NCBI RefSeq assembly: GCF_001040945.1 | Contig: NZ_CP011930.1 | Span: forward strand, 3,653,021 to 3,717,020 | Direction of reading: 5' to 3' | From: Herbaspirillum seropedicae | GTDB lineage: Bacteria > Pseudomonadota > Gammaproteobacteria > Burkholderiales > Burkholderiaceae_D | DNA: 64,000 bases | Shown: in pieces, positions 28,885 through 38,469 of the stretch | How the letters are laid out: the number at the start of each line of letters is the position of its first letter | Numbering within the stretch: the first letter of the stretch is position 1 | The notes under the pieces: model-generated | The model's input: only the letters and a program-made list of their open reading frames with translations | Databases searched by the model: none | Told to the model about the DNA's origin: nothing | Program-made: the position numbers and the translations under genes

Positions 28885-29844
28885 ATGATAAACATAATCA
28901 CAAAAAATCATGGCGGTGCAGTTCATGTTCAGGAACACTTCGAATATATCCGCTGCGGCCTCAACTACGTCGGGGAAAACGTAAAATACAGCCACGGAAT
29001 CGATGGCGATCCGCTTTGGCTGGAAGATGGTGTCAACGTAGTTCTGGAATGTTTTGAAGAAGGCGAGATGATCGTCGAGCTGATCAAGCTCAAATTAAGA
29101 TTTCCGAAGAGCAAATTGATCGTTGTGGTCACTGAAATGCTCAAGGACGGGATATTCAATTCGGCCATGGCGCCGGCGCAGGCAGAGGGACATTATTCGG
29201 ACCTGTCCTACTGGCAGATCAGAAGCTACAACTTCTATCAGCTGATTCCCTATATTGACGGTCTGGTGCTGTACGCCGAGGCCTTGATTCCCGGTTACAA
29301 GGAATTCGGAAAGCCTATTTTCTATCTACCGCTCGCAGCGCCGCCCGGGCAGCCCCTGCGTCAGCATTTCCCCTTGAAAGACAAGAACATCGATGCTGTT
29401 TTCAGCGGCTCCATCACCCTCACACGGGCTGAGTTGATCGAACGTCTTCGCACAAGGAACTACAAGGTAGTCGCCCTTCCCAGCAAGACACCCGAGTACA
29501 TCCGCGATAGCTACTATGCACGCTCCAAGCTTGTGCTGGGTCCCAAGCTGGGCCCGGAAACTACCCTCTTGTCGAAGTGGCGCGCTTATTACGTATTGGT
29601 CAATCGACACACACATATATTCGAACAGGTGTCAGAGCAGACCGACCTCGACGAGTACGTCTATTTTGCCAATCCACGCAGGACTTTCGTGGATGAGTGC
29701 ATCGATCTCATCGAGCACCCGGACTCTTTCCCTTTAAGTCGTTTCAATCACTTCAAGGAAAGCCCTGAACTCAATTACGTTGATATCTTCCTCAAGCTCA
29801 AGCAATTCCTTACGACCAGCAAGGCGACATGGTTCACGACATGA
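28885..29844 (+). CDS. Glycosyltransferase-like protein, function unknown
   Basis: 319 residues, soluble. I do not recognise a specific family. A mid-protein segment (KNIDAVFSGSITLTRAELIERL) and later ARSKLVLGPKLGP... EQTDLDEYVYFAN look like the C-terminal nucleotide-sugar-binding half of GT-B enzymes, and the next gene is a glycosyltransferase. The start has no ribosome site. Codon use and base composition are more AT-rich than the flanks, so the gene was probably acquired. Confidence 0.6.
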   Translation: MINIITKNHGGAVHVQEHFEYIRCGLNYVGENVKYSHGIDGDPLWLEDGVNVVLECFEEGEMIVELIKLKLRFPKSKLIVVVTEMLKDGIFNSAMAPAQAEGHYSDLSYWQIRSYNFYQLIPYIDGLVLYAEALIPGYKEFGKPIFYLPLAAPPGQPLRQHFPLKDKNIDAVFSGSITLTRAELIERLRTRNYKVVALPSKTPEYIRDSYYARSKLVLGPKLGPETTLLSKWRAYYVLVNRHTHIFEQVSEQTDLDEYVYFANPRRTFVDECIDLIEHPDSFPLSRFNHFKESPELNYVDIFLKLKQFLTTSKATWFTT

Positions 29845-30147
29845 GCGCACGGGGATCTATTTGATGGAATGTTCCAGCGAGCAATCAAGGACAACGAAAA
29901 AAATTCAATCACTCGGCTCGTCGCTGTCGGGTTGTTTACCGTTGATAGCGAAGCATCCACCTAATCCATTCCGATCTTCCCTATGAGCAGCACTCTGCCT
30001 ACTCTCGGACTTCCTTGATCGCTCCCCTTCTATCGCCCGCTGAATGGACACCATCCGCTGGTCAAGTCCTTCCTGGAGAACAACGAAGCGATACGATCCT
30101 ACGAGATCACCCGGACTTTTAATCCGCAGAACTCGATCGGCGCCGCT

Positions 30148-31230
30148 GTGGGTACAGCGTTGACACAGCATTGCGGCAGCATCGACGATAAAGGTGACCA
30201 GAAAAAATATATAGAGCACCTGCATCTGCTGGATCAGATATGCATTGAAGGGCAAGGGGATTCGTATGACGCGCTTTTCCTCCACACAGCCCCTCTCTAT
30301 GCAGGCAGCAAGCCATGGATTTTTCACTTCGAGAGCTTCCCCAGCATTTTCTTTCCGTTCATTGATACCGGAGAGACGCGTAACCTGCAGCTGAAAGACA
30401 AGGGATACTTCAAGGACATCGAAAATGCCTTTTTGTCGGCGCAATGCCGGGCAATTTTCTCGCATGTGAAATCCAGCATCGAGGTGATGCAGCGCGTATT
30501 CGAGAGTGACGTCATCCGGCGAAAGCTTCACTACGTTCCTCTTGGAATCAACATCGAATCACCGACGGAAGCCTTACGCAAATTCGATACACCGAGCAGC
30601 CTGCATATCCTGTTCACCAACTCATTGCACCAGGATCCCCGCTCCTTTTATCTTCGCGGAGGGCATCATCTGTTAAGGGCATTCAGCACCTTGCGACGGC
30701 GGCATCCGAACTTGCACTTGACCATTCTCTCAAGCGTTCCCGAGGACCTCGGCAAGTGGTTCCAGCAAGCAGACCTCGATGGGGTGCGCTGGATCAATCA
30801 CCGTATCAGTGATGATGAACTACGCCAGCTTTACTTCTCCCACCATATGTTTGCACTCCCGTCTGCGGGTCTGCATTCATTCAGCATTCTGCGCGCCATG
30901 GCTAGCGGCTGCGTTCCCATCGTCTCCGACGCGCTCGGCTATGAGGAATACCTGGCGCCGCAAGAAGACAGCGTGATGAGGATATTCGGGGTCCGTGAGT
31001 CCGTGTATTACGACCATCCGGAAGGGTGGGTCAGTGATGATTACCAGGGCTTCAGGCAGGCCATCCTGCCTGCGATGGTGGAGCAACTCGAACAACAGAT
31101 TTCAGATCATCTGAACCCTGATCTTTTGCGTGCAATGGCGATGCGAAATATGTTCCATTGCGTAAGGCGGCAAACGGTAGCGAATTCCCATCAGCAGTTC
31201 GAGCAGATGTTGCGGCAGGTGTTCTTGTGA
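30148..31230 (+). CDS. GT-B glycosyltransferase, likely missing its proper N-terminus
   Basis: 360 residues from a GTG that lacks a ribosome site. The C-terminal half is GT4-like: KLHYVPLGINIES, then ILSSVPEDLG... GVRWINHRISDDELRQLYFSHHMFALPS and FSILRAMASGCVPIVSD, the donor-sugar EX7E region being degenerate. Coding-like sequence continues upstream in the same frame to a TGA at 30016 (SLPFYRPLNGHHPLVKSF) with no start codon of the usual kind, and another TAA lies further up. The gene is probably truncated or carries a nonsense/frameshift lesion. Same strand as and about 300 bases after the previous glycosyltransferase-like gene. Confidence 0.6.
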   Translation: MGTALTQHCGSIDDKGDQKKYIEHLHLLDQICIEGQGDSYDALFLHTAPLYAGSKPWIFHFESFPSIFFPFIDTGETRNLQLKDKGYFKDIENAFLSAQCRAIFSHVKSSIEVMQRVFESDVIRRKLHYVPLGINIESPTEALRKFDTPSSLHILFTNSLHQDPRSFYLRGGHHLLRAFSTLRRRHPNLHLTILSSVPEDLGKWFQQADLDGVRWINHRISDDELRQLYFSHHMFALPSAGLHSFSILRAMASGCVPIVSDALGYEEYLAPQEDSVMRIFGVRESVYYDHPEGWVSDDYQGFRQAILPAMVEQLEQQISDHLNPDLLRAMAMRNMFHCVRRQTVANSHQQFEQMLRQVFL

Positions 31231-31331
31231 GGCATCGATCGCGTGACTGACCGCGAGACCACGGGAGGGTACGTGATGGCCACTGATATGGTTGGCGACT
31301 ATGAGCTAACGTGATCGGTCGTCGTGGAGAT

Positions 31332-31378
31332 GACTTGCGTCGGCAATTTCAGCCACTCAGGCAATGAGTCGGTTGTCA
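31332..31378. repeat. Copy 1 of a dispersed 47-base element
   Basis: GACTTGCGTCGGCAATTT... to GAGTCGGTTGTCA matches 56320-56367 at about 80 percent by eye. On the minus strand it reads MTTDSLPEWLKLPTQV, so both copies may be remnants of one mobile-element gene. Confidence 0.5.
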
Positions 31379-31433
31379 TGACGCCGCGTCCACGCCAGCG
31401 GCGATGCCTCACCGGACGATCACACGCTGAAAA

Positions 31434-31470
31434 GAAAAAACCGCTACCAGCAAAGCTAGTAACGGTTTCT
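31434..31470 (-). terminator. Terminator of the initiator tRNA gene
   Basis: On the minus strand an AAACCGTTAC/GTAGCGGTTT stem runs into TTTTTT just downstream of the tRNA. Confidence 0.75.
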
Positions 31471-31477
31471 CGATATT

Positions 31478-31554
<77 letters not shown>

Positions 31555-31753
31555 TCTGAAGAACACAATTATAGGACAGCTAAAATCGGAATGCAAACAT
31601 TTTCTGCAATCTTTTTACAGTGATACACTTCTACCCTCCCGGACGGTTCCAGCGGCCTGTTTACCCTCTTATATAGGGAGTGCATGAAAAAACGCTGCAA
31701 ACGGCCCGGTTAGCCGATCACATACCTATATAGACAGACAGATCCGAGCCCCT

Positions 31754-32320
31754 ATGAAATTCTGTTCCGAGTGCGGTCAGACGGTATCACAGCTGATTCC
31801 TCCCGATGACACGCGCCTGCGCTATGTCTGCGGCAGCTGCGGGGCCATCCATTATCAGAATCCCAAGATGGTGGTCGGATCGATCCCGGTCTGGGAAGAA
31901 AACGGCCAGACCAAGGTCCTGCTCTGCAAGCGCGCCATCGAGCCACGCCTGGGTTACTGGACCCTGCCGGCGGGTTTCATGGAAAACGACGAGACCACCG
32001 AAGACGCCGCCCGCCGCGAAACCGAGGAGGAAGCCGGCGCCCGTGTGCAGCTCCATGAGCTCTTCTCGCTGGTCAATGTGCCGCATGTGCATCAGGTCCA
32101 CCTGTTCTATCGGGCGACCCTGCTCGATCTGGATTACCACGCTGGCATCGAAAGCCTGGAAGTCGATCTCTATACTGAAGATCAGATCCCCTGGCAGGAC
32201 ATCGCCTTCCCGACGGTGGAGTTCACCCTGCGCGCTTTCTTCGCGGACCTCAAGAAGCTGCGCAGCGGTGAAGGCAGCTTCACGCTGCACACCGAAGATA
32301 TCCGCCGTCGCATGATCTGA
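31754..32320 (+). CDS. NUDIX hydrolase with N-terminal zinc ribbon
   Basis: 188 residues. CxxC pairs at 4/7 and 26/29 form a zinc ribbon; the Nudix box runs from Gly74 to Ala97 (GX5EX7REXEEXG) intact. It should hydrolyse a nucleoside diphosphate derivative; substrate unclear. Stop lies 14 bases before aat. Confidence 0.9.
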   Translation: MKFCSECGQTVSQLIPPDDTRLRYVCGSCGAIHYQNPKMVVGSIPVWEENGQTKVLLCKRAIEPRLGYWTLPAGFMENDETTEDAARRETEEEAGARVQLHELFSLVNVPHVHQVHLFYRATLLDLDYHAGIESLEVDLYTEDQIPWQDIAFPTVEFTLRAFFADLKKLRSGEGSFTLHTEDIRRRMI

Positions 32321-32334
32321 ATGCAGGATCGAGG

Positions 32335-33078
32335 ATGATCGCCTGGCTGGACCTGGACACGCCCTTCCCCGATGTCTCGCGCGCATTGAAAGATCCGCCG
32401 GGGCTGCTGGCGGCTGGGGCCGACCTGTCGCCGGCGCGACTGCTGGAGGCCTATCGCCATGGCATCTTCCCCTGGTTCTCCGAAGGCCAGCCCATCCTCT
32501 GGTGGAGCACCGATCCGCGCATGGTCCTGCGCACCGACCAGTTCGTGGTCTCCGACAGCCTCAAGAAAACCCTGCGCCGCATCGAGCGTAGCCGTCAAGG
32601 CGACGGCCTCTGGCAGGTCAGCTTCGATACCGCCTTCGAACAAGTCATGCAGGGTTGCGCCGGCCCGCGCCGGCATGAGCACGGCACCTGGATCTCGCCC
32701 GACATCATGCAGGGCTACCTCGGCTTGCACCTGGCCGGCTATGCGCACTCCGCCGAGGTCTGGCTCAATGGCGAACTGGTGGGCGGGGCCTATGGGGTCT
32801 CGATCGGGCGCATGTTCTACGGCGAGTCGATGTTTGCCCGGGTCAGCGATGCCTCCAAGGTGGCGCTGGCGCATCTGGTGTTCTTCCTGCGCAGCCATGG
32901 CGTGGAAATGATCGACTGTCAGCAGGAGACCTCCCACCTCGCGTCGCTGGGCGCACGTCCCATTGCCCGCAGCGAGTTCCTGCGCCACCTGCGCGCCGCC
33001 ATCCAGTGGCCGCAGATCCGCGGCTGGGCGCCGCTGGACCTGCTGGCGGCGGGTATCCCGCCCATGGGGCGTCCCTGA
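32335..33078 (+). CDS. aat: Leucyl/phenylalanyl-tRNA-protein transferase
   Basis: 247 residues. Adds Leu or Phe from tRNA to proteins with N-terminal Lys/Arg, marking them for ClpAP. Signature [23 protein letters not shown], and the later [18 protein letters not shown] and HL...[10 protein letters not shown], are complete. First of the N-end rule pair with bpt. Confidence 0.96.
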   Translation: MIAWLDLDTPFPDVSRALKDPPGLLAAGADLSPARLLEAYRHGIFPWFSEGQPILWWSTDPRMVLRTDQFVVSDSLKKTLRRIERSRQGDGLWQVSFDTAFEQVMQGCAGPRRHEHGTWISPDIMQGYLGLHLAGYAHSAEVWLNGELVGGAYGVSIGRMFYGESMFARVSDASKVALAHLVFFLRSHGVEMIDCQQETSHLASLGARPIARSEFLRHLRAAIQWPQIRGWAPLDLLAAGIPPMGRP

Positions 33079-33215
33079 GCCATGATCCAGCGCAGCTGTC
33101 TGCGCTATCCCGGTTCACCGGAGCTGACAAAATGGTGTAAATTGGAAGCTGACCCACGGACCGGTCGGCCCCTCAAGCGCGCCGCCGGCTTCCCGCAAGA
33201 CAGGACAGGAGGCAC

Positions 33216-33944
33216 ATGACGCATCTCAAAGACTTGCCGTTCTCCACGTTGCAGTTCTATGCAACCGCGCCCTATCCGTGCAGTTATCTGGATGACCAGC
33301 AGGCCCGTTCGCAGGTGGCCACGCCTTCGCACCTCATCAATGCCGATGTCTATTCGGAACTGGTCAAGACAGGTTTCCGCCGCAGCGGCATCTTCACCTA
33401 TCGGCCCTACTGCGATGGCTGCCACGCCTGCACGCCGGTGCGCATCCGGGTGGCGGACTTCCAGCGCAACCGCAGCCAGCGCCGCGCCTGGGAACGCAAT
33501 CGCGGCCTGCAGACCCTGGTCACCAACCTCACCTACGCCCACGAACATTACGAACTCTACCTGCGCTACCAGTGCGCCCGCCACGCCGGCGGCGGCATGG
33601 ACCAGGACAGCCGCGACCAGTACGCGCAGTTCCTCCTGCAGAGCAAGGTCAACACCCGCCTGGTCGAGTTCCGCGAGGCCGACGGTACGCTGCGCATGGT
33701 CAGCATCATCGATGTGCTCAATGACGGCCTGTCCTCGGTCTATACCTTCTTCGATCCGGACCTGCCGACGGCGTCCTTCGGCACCTACAACATCCTGTGG
33801 CAGATCGAGCAGGCGCGCCAGCTGGACATGCCCTATGTCTACCTGGGCTACTGGATCAAGGAAAGCCAGAAGATGGCCTACAAGACCAACTTTCAGCCGC
33901 TGGAAGCACTCTATGACGGCGAATGGTCGCCGCTGGAAGGCTAG
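33216..33944 (+). CDS. bpt: Aspartate/glutamate leucyltransferase (Bpt)
   Basis: 242 residues, ATE-like fold. Transfers Leu to proteins with N-terminal Asp/Glu. N-terminal [10 protein letters not shown], then [25 protein letters not shown] and SVYTFFDPD, typical of bacterial Bpt. ATG follows AGGAGG. Between aat and pyrD. Confidence 0.95.
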   Translation: MTHLKDLPFSTLQFYATAPYPCSYLDDQQARSQVATPSHLINADVYSELVKTGFRRSGIFTYRPYCDGCHACTPVRIRVADFQRNRSQRRAWERNRGLQTLVTNLTYAHEHYELYLRYQCARHAGGGMDQDSRDQYAQFLLQSKVNTRLVEFREADGTLRMVSIIDVLNDGLSSVYTFFDPDLPTASFGTYNILWQIEQARQLDMPYVYLGYWIKESQKMAYKTNFQPLEALYDGEWSPLEG

Positions 33945-34106
33945 AACCCATTTCATCAATAGGCGTGAGATGCGTTCTAGTTCGCCACTGTGGCGCATCG
34001 CCTGCAGATGGGGCGGCAAATGCGCCTGGGCGGGCCAAATTGACGGAAACAGGCGATGGCTCGCGTAGAATAGCGGCACTTTTTATCGCCATCCGCCTTT
34101 ACCATC

Positions 34107-35171
34107 GTGTCCGACAAATTCCTTTACGCGCTTGCGCGTCCCCTGCTGTTCTCCCTCGAACCTGAAACGGCCCACCACCTGGTGCTGCCGGCGCTGCGTT
34201 GCGCGGCCCGCTACAGCCTGACCGACTTCCTGGGCCGGCGGCCAGCGGCCGATCCGCGTACAGTGATGGGCATCACCTTCCCCAATCCGGTGGGCATGGC
34301 GGCAGGCCTGGACAAGGATGGCGCCTACATCGACGGCCTGGCGGCGCTGGGCTTCGGCTTCATCGAAGTCGGCACTGTGACGCCGCGCGCCCAGCCGGGT
34401 AATCCGCTGCCGCGCATGTTCCGCCTGCCGGCCGCCAGCGCGGTGATCAACCGCATGGGCTTCAACAATGGCGGGGTCGATGCCTTCGTGGCCAATGTGC
34501 AGTCGTCGCGCTTCTATCAGGAACGCCAGGGCGTGCTGGGCCTGAACATCGGCAAGAATGCCGATACGCCCATCGAGCGCGCTGCCGAGGATTACCTGCA
34601 TTGCCTGGAGAAGGTCTATCCCTATGCCAGCTATGTGACGGTCAATATTTCCTCGCCCAACACCAAGAACCTGCGTCAGCTGCAGGGCGCATCCGAGCTG
34701 GACGCCCTGCTGTCGCAGTTGAAGTCGGCCCAGCACCGCCTGGCCGACCGCCATGGCCGTTATGTGCCGGTGGCGCTGAAGATCGCGCCGGACATGGACA
34801 TGGAACAGGTCAAGAACGTCGCCGATGCGCTGCTGCGCCATCAGATCGATGGCGTCATCGCCACCAACACCACCATCACGCGCGATGCGGTCAAGGGCAT
34901 GCCGCATGGGGAAGAAGCCGGCGGGCTGTCGGGCAAGCCGGTGCTGGAGCTGTCCAACCAGGTGATCCGTGGCCTGAAGGCCGAAGTGGGCGACGCCTTG
35001 CCCATCATCGGCGTGGGCGGCATCTTCAGCGGCGCTGATGCGCGGGCCAAGATCGATGCCGGCGCATCGCTGGTGCAGCTCTATACCGGCCTCATCTACC
35101 AGGGACCGGCCCTGGTCCGGGAATGCGCGGAGGCGCTGCGCATGCCGGTTGCGGCCAGCGCGCATCACTGA
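34107..35171 (+). CDS. pyrD: Dihydroorotate dehydrogenase (quinone), class 2
   Basis: 354 residues, FMN enzyme of the inner membrane that oxidises dihydroorotate to orotate for pyrimidines, passing electrons to quinone. N-terminal amphipathic helix for membrane binding, then [31 protein letters not shown] with the catalytic Ser, and [10 protein letters not shown] for FMN phosphate. Starts with GTG. A terminator follows. Confidence 0.96.
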   Translation: MSDKFLYALARPLLFSLEPETAHHLVLPALRCAARYSLTDFLGRRPAADPRTVMGITFPNPVGMAAGLDKDGAYIDGLAALGFGFIEVGTVTPRAQPGNPLPRMFRLPAASAVINRMGFNNGGVDAFVANVQSSRFYQERQGVLGLNIGKNADTPIERAAEDYLHCLEKVYPYASYVTVNISSPNTKNLRQLQGASELDALLSQLKSAQHRLADRHGRYVPVALKIAPDMDMEQVKNVADALLRHQIDGVIATNTTITRDAVKGMPHGEEAGGLSGKPVLELSNQVIRGLKAEVGDALPIIGVGGIFSGADARAKIDAGASLVQLYTGLIYQGPALVRECAEALRMPVAASAHH

Positions 35172-35180
35172 CGCGCTGGG

Positions 35181-35224
35181 TAGGCAATACCTAGGCAATA
35201 CGTAAGCAATACGTAGGCAACTCG
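35181..35224. repeat. Four 11-base tandem repeats after pyrD
   Basis: Unit TAGGCAATACG, copies starting at 35181, 35192, 35203 and 35214 with one to three changes each. Lies between the pyrD stop and its terminator. Confidence 0.85.
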
Positions 35225-35236
35225 CTGCACAAACAA

Positions 35237-35272
35237 AAACAGCAGGCCGCATCACCGGGTCTGCTGTTTTTT
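35237..35272 (+). terminator. Terminator after pyrD
   Basis: AACAGCAG/CTGCTGTT stem of eight pairs plus an inner GC pair region, followed by TTTTTT. Confidence 0.85.
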
Positions 35273-35313
35273 CATCCTTGCCCATGGCGGGCGTGCGTGC
35301 ATGATCGCGCGCC

Positions 35314-35457
35314 TCAATCCTTGGAAGACTCTTGCTTGAGGTTGAAGACCCGCCGCGCGTTGGCATCGGATTCGGCCTTCTTCTCGAAATCGGTCTTTTC
35401 GCAACCGGCCAGTACCACGCCGACGACCAGCGTCAGCAGCATGATGACGAAACGCAT
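35314..35457 (-). CDS. Small lipoprotein
   Basis: 47 residues. Lipobox VVLAGC gives lipid anchoring at Cys; the mature part is short and charged (EKTDFEKKAES). ATG follows AGGGGAAT. Related to YgdI/entericidin-like small lipoproteins only in layout; function unknown. Confidence 0.8.
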   Translation of the reverse strand: MRFVIMLLTLVVGVVLAGCEKTDFEKKAESDANARRVFNLKQESSKD

Positions 35458-35645
35458 GATATTCCCCTGAAAAATCGGATGGCGGCCACTAGACTGGCAA
35501 ACGGCCCCTGCCGTCGCCCCACCGCCTGTCGGCAGGCGCCATTTTATGCGCAAAAGACGGGAGTGCGAGAAGTCTGTCAGGAAAGATTTCGCCTCTATAA
35601 TGACAGGCTTGCGATGGCCAAGGCCGTCATTCCGATTTACGTCCC

Positions 35646-36245
35646 ATGTCCGTCAATACCATCGATCTCAACCGCCAGATGCGCCACTTCGACGACCATG
35701 CCAGCGTCTGGCTGTTCGGCTATGGCTCCATCATCTTCAAGGCGGACTTTCCTTACCTGGAACGCCGGCCAGCGCATATCAAGGGCTGGGCGCGGCGCTT
35801 CTGGCAGGGCTCGCACGATCACCGCGGCACGGCCGAAGCGCCGGGGCGGGTCGTCACCCTGGTGGCGCAGGAGGATGCGGTATGCGAGGGCATGGCCTAT
35901 CTGATCACGCCGGAAGTCTTTGCCCACCTCGATCACCGCGAAAAGAACGGCTACCTGCGCCTGGTCACGCCCATCCTCTTCGGGTCGGGCCAGAGCGCTG
36001 AAGGACTGATCTACATTGCCTCGGAAGAGAACGAGGCCTTTGCCGGTCCGGCGAGCGAACTGGAGATCGCCCGGCAGATTGCCCACGCCGCCGGCCCCAG
36101 CGGACGCAACAGCGAATACCTGCTCAAGCTGGCGCAGGCGCTACGTGAGCTGGGCGCGCAAGACCGCCACGTATTCGAGATCGAGCATCACCTGCTGCAA
36201 CTGGACCCTGGCGCCGCCCTGCCTGCATCAACCCATACCCCCTGA
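35646..36245 (+). CDS. ChaC-like gamma-glutamylcyclotransferase
   Basis: 199 residues. Nucleotide-like cavity motif FGYGSII near residue 24, then WARRFWQGSHDHRGTAEAPGRVVTL and GMAYLI with Glu, which are marks of glutathione-specific gamma-glutamylcyclotransferases of the ChaC type. It should release 5-oxoproline from glutathione. The next gene, a lipoprotein, starts 35 bases after its stop. Confidence 0.9.
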   Translation: MSVNTIDLNRQMRHFDDHASVWLFGYGSIIFKADFPYLERRPAHIKGWARRFWQGSHDHRGTAEAPGRVVTLVAQEDAVCEGMAYLITPEVFAHLDHREKNGYLRLVTPILFGSGQSAEGLIYIASEENEAFAGPASELEIARQIAHAAGPSGRNSEYLLKLAQALRELGAQDRHVFEIEHHLLQLDPGAALPASTHTP

Positions 36246-36280
36246 TACCCCATGATTTCAACAACACAAGGATGAGGAAC

Positions 36281-36703
36281 ATGATCAAAGCTCTTGCCGC
36301 CAGCATCACCGTCGCCCTCGCCCTGGCTGCCTGCGCCACTCCGGTACAACGCACCGCCAGCGGTGATATCCCGCCCCCACGGGTCTACATCAAGAGCATG
36401 ACCGAGCAGGCCGAGGGCCTTTCGCGGGTGCAGTTCCAGCGCCCGGGCGGCCTGCTCAACAACGACATGCTGGAATTGACCATCAATGACGTGACGCTGG
36501 CCCAGATCATCGGTGGGGAACACCTGACGATCTGGCTCAAGCCCGGCAGCTACGACCTGGGCGCCAAGCGCGTCCATACCCTCACCAACTCCTCGTCCAG
36601 CTCAGAGGACAAGCTGACCCTGCAGGTGCGCCCGGGCGCGTCCTATCAATTGCAGGTCGGCACCGACCTGGGCGGCGTGAAGATGAGAACAGGTACGCCC
36701 TGA
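36281..36703 (+). CDS. Putative lipoprotein
   Basis: 140 residues. Lipobox ALAAC at about residue 16, then a beta-rich domain. AAGGATGAGG precedes the ATG; an ATG three codons upstream is less likely. Resembles DUF2846-type small lipoproteins (GGEHLTIWLKPGSYDLGAK). Same direction as the ChaC gene; a terminator follows. Confidence 0.8.
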   Translation: MIKALAASITVALALAACATPVQRTASGDIPPPRVYIKSMTEQAEGLSRVQFQRPGGLLNNDMLELTINDVTLAQIIGGEHLTIWLKPGSYDLGAKRVHTLTNSSSSSEDKLTLQVRPGASYQLQVGTDLGGVKMRTGTP

Positions 36704-36743
36704 TCCGATCCTTCCGCGCCGGCTTGCGCCGGGTGACACCCCC

Positions 36744-36783
36744 TGCCCCTGTCGCACGGATGACACACCGTGCCACAGGGGCA
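36744..36783 (+). terminator. Terminator after lipoprotein gene
   Basis: TGCCCCTGTCGCACGG against CCGTGCCACAGGGGCA, 15 of 16 pairs, then TTGTTTT. Confidence 0.9.
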
Positions 36784-37000
36784 TTGTTTTGCTGGGATCA
36801 GCATCGACGGGCGGCCTCCGAGGAATGCACCCAAACCCTTGATTTAAAAGGAATTAAATCATCGCATTGCGACAGGAGAGGTAGCAGGAACACAGTTATT
36901 CATAAATTCGATAACTGGTATTGTCATTCAAAATTGGCGACGTGGCGGCGATACGAATATATTGCAATGCAACAGATCAATTTTTCTCACGGAGCTCACC

Positions 37001-37081
37001 ATGAACATCGTCGCCGACATCCTGCCGTACACCCTGCTCATCGGCGCCATGGTCGCGCGCTACCTGATTTCGGTCAAGTAA
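37001..37081 (+). CDS. 26-residue membrane peptide
   Basis: MNIVADILPYTLLIGAMVAR then YLISVK. One hydrophobic helix (about 10-24) with a basic C-terminus. GGAG lies nine bases before the ATG, the codons are GC-rich like real genes here, and a strong terminator follows about 70 bases later, so this small unit looks genuine. KdpF-like size, but no kdp genes are near. Function unknown. Confidence 0.6.
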   Translation: MNIVADILPYTLLIGAMVARYLISVK

Positions 37082-37393
37082 GCAGCTTCCCTGGCCTGGC
37101 ATCCTGCCTTCGCGTTCAAGCGGCGGCAAGGTGACCTGGGCAGAACCCGAAAAGCGGTGATTGTCGCATTGCAATGGCGACAATCACCGCTTTTTGTTTT
37201 GGTACTTCTACCTCTTTTTTGCGTTTGGTCACGAGACATTCCCTCTAACATCACCACGAGTGATATCAGATATGCGCACCCGCCATATCCTTGTCTTCGG
37301 GAAACATGAAAAGATGACCCCGGCCCCCTGGCTTGCAAAGCGCTGACGGCTCATTACACTTGAGCGTTTGCAAACTGGACCGAAAGTCACCGC
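37082..37393. other. Intergenic region downstream of the small peptide gene
   Basis: Contains the perfect terminator described separately, then about 200 bases with no recognisable gene before a small lipoprotein. Confidence 0.5.
37150..37194 (+). terminator. Strong terminator after the 26-residue peptide
   Basis: Perfect 18-base-pair stem (AAAAGCGGTGATTGTCGC and complement), 9-base loop, then TTTTTG TTTT. Confidence 0.95.
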
Positions 37394-37525
37394 ATGAAGC
37401 GTCTTGCCTCCATCCTCGCCACCACCGGCCTGCTACTGGCCCTGCAAGGCTGTGCCTGCGCCCCTGGCTTCGTTGGATTCGACAGTCGTTGCCAGTTCAT
37501 CAACACCCCCAGCGGGCAACCTTGA
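37394..37525 (+). CDS. Small lipoprotein, 43 residues
   Basis: MKRLASILATTGLLLALQGC is a clear lipoprotein signal; the mature part has three further Cys (CAC... RCQF). Ends just before a convergent hydrolase gene. No clear ribosome site. Function unknown. Confidence 0.6.
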   Translation: MKRLASILATTGLLLALQGCACAPGFVGFDSRCQFINTPSGQP

Positions 37526-37620
37526 GTTGGAAAGTGTTGTCCCCCGCCCCCAAAATCCTCCTTTGGACGACTTTACAAGCGTAATTCCAGGTTAATTTCC
37601 GAACTCGCCCGGCCACTTCT

Positions 37621-38469
37621 TCAGGGCTGCGCCGACAATTGCGCCAGCCAATTGCGCAGATCCTGCATGGCCTGCGCCCGCAGGCTGGCTTCTTCATTGA
37701 AGATTTCGTGATAGGCGTGCTCGTACCAATGCAGCGTCTTGCGCCCGGACGGCAAGGCGTCGAAAAAGGCACGGCTGCCGCGCGGCGCGACGAAGGCGTC
37801 ATCGCCGGCCACCTGCAGCAGCACTGGCCGGGTGAACTGGCCGGCCTCGCGCTCCACCTGCCGCATGGCATCGAGCATGAAATGCAACATGCGCGGGGCG
37901 ATCTTGCCATGGTTCAGCGGATCCTTGCGGTAGGCGCGCACTTCATGCGGATCATGGGAAATGCGGCTGGCCGGCAAGGCCGTCGGCAGCGCCAATCCTG
38001 GCGCGATGGCCGTGGATACCGCCAGCAACAGCTTTTGCCAGCCCTTCATGTCCAACGCCAGCGCGGGCGAGGACAAGGCCAGCGCCCGCACCGGGCTGTA
38101 GCCGCCGGTAGCAAAGCGCGCCGCCACCAGTCCGCCCATGCTGTGCCCGAACAGCACGGGCACGCATTCGGTACGCCGACTGAAATCGTCGAAGCTCAGC
38201 TTGAGGTCGCGCAACAGGTCATCCGGCCGGATCAGGCTGCCCTGGACGCCGCCGGAATTGCCATGACCGCGCTGGTCACAGATGCGCACCGACAAGCCAG
38301 CCTCGTTGAACAGCCGGGCCAGCGAAAAATAGCGCCCGCCATGCTCGCCCAGCCCATGCACCATCTGTACTGCCGCCGTCGCGCCGGGCAAGAGCCAGTC
38401 ACGGCAGAACAGGCGGGTGCCGTCGTCGGCGTCGATCCAGTGTTCCTGGGGGGCGATGAGGGGAATCAT
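37621..38469 (-). CDS. Lysophospholipase-like alpha/beta hydrolase
   Basis: 282 residues. Monoglyceride-lipase/PldB family: HGLGEHGGRY near residue 38, DQRGHGNSGG, nucleophile FGHSMGG, then GDDAFVAPRGS and HEIFNE for Asp and His. Its ATG overlaps the stop of the upstream HdeD-fusion gene as ATGA, so the two form one operon and may share a role in lipid metabolism. Confidence 0.85.
   Translation of the reverse strand: MIPLIAPQEHWIDADDGTRLFCRDWLLPGATAAVQMVHGLGEHGGRYFSLARLFNEAGLSVRICDQRGHGNSGGVQGSLIRPDDLLRDLKLSFDDFSRRTECVPVLFGHSMGGLVAARFATGGYSPVRALALSSPALALDMKGWQKLLLAVSTAIAPGLALPTALPASRISHDPHEVRAYRKDPLNHGKIAPRMLHFMLDAMRQVEREAGQFTRPVLLQVAGDDAFVAPRGSRAFFDALPSGRKTLHWYEHAYHEIFNEEASLRAQAMQDLRNWLAQLSAQP

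Noticed and set aside
34038..34071. TTGACG ... TAGAAT as the pyrD promoter
   Set aside because: The boxes are about 20 bases apart, too far for a standard sigma-70 promoter.
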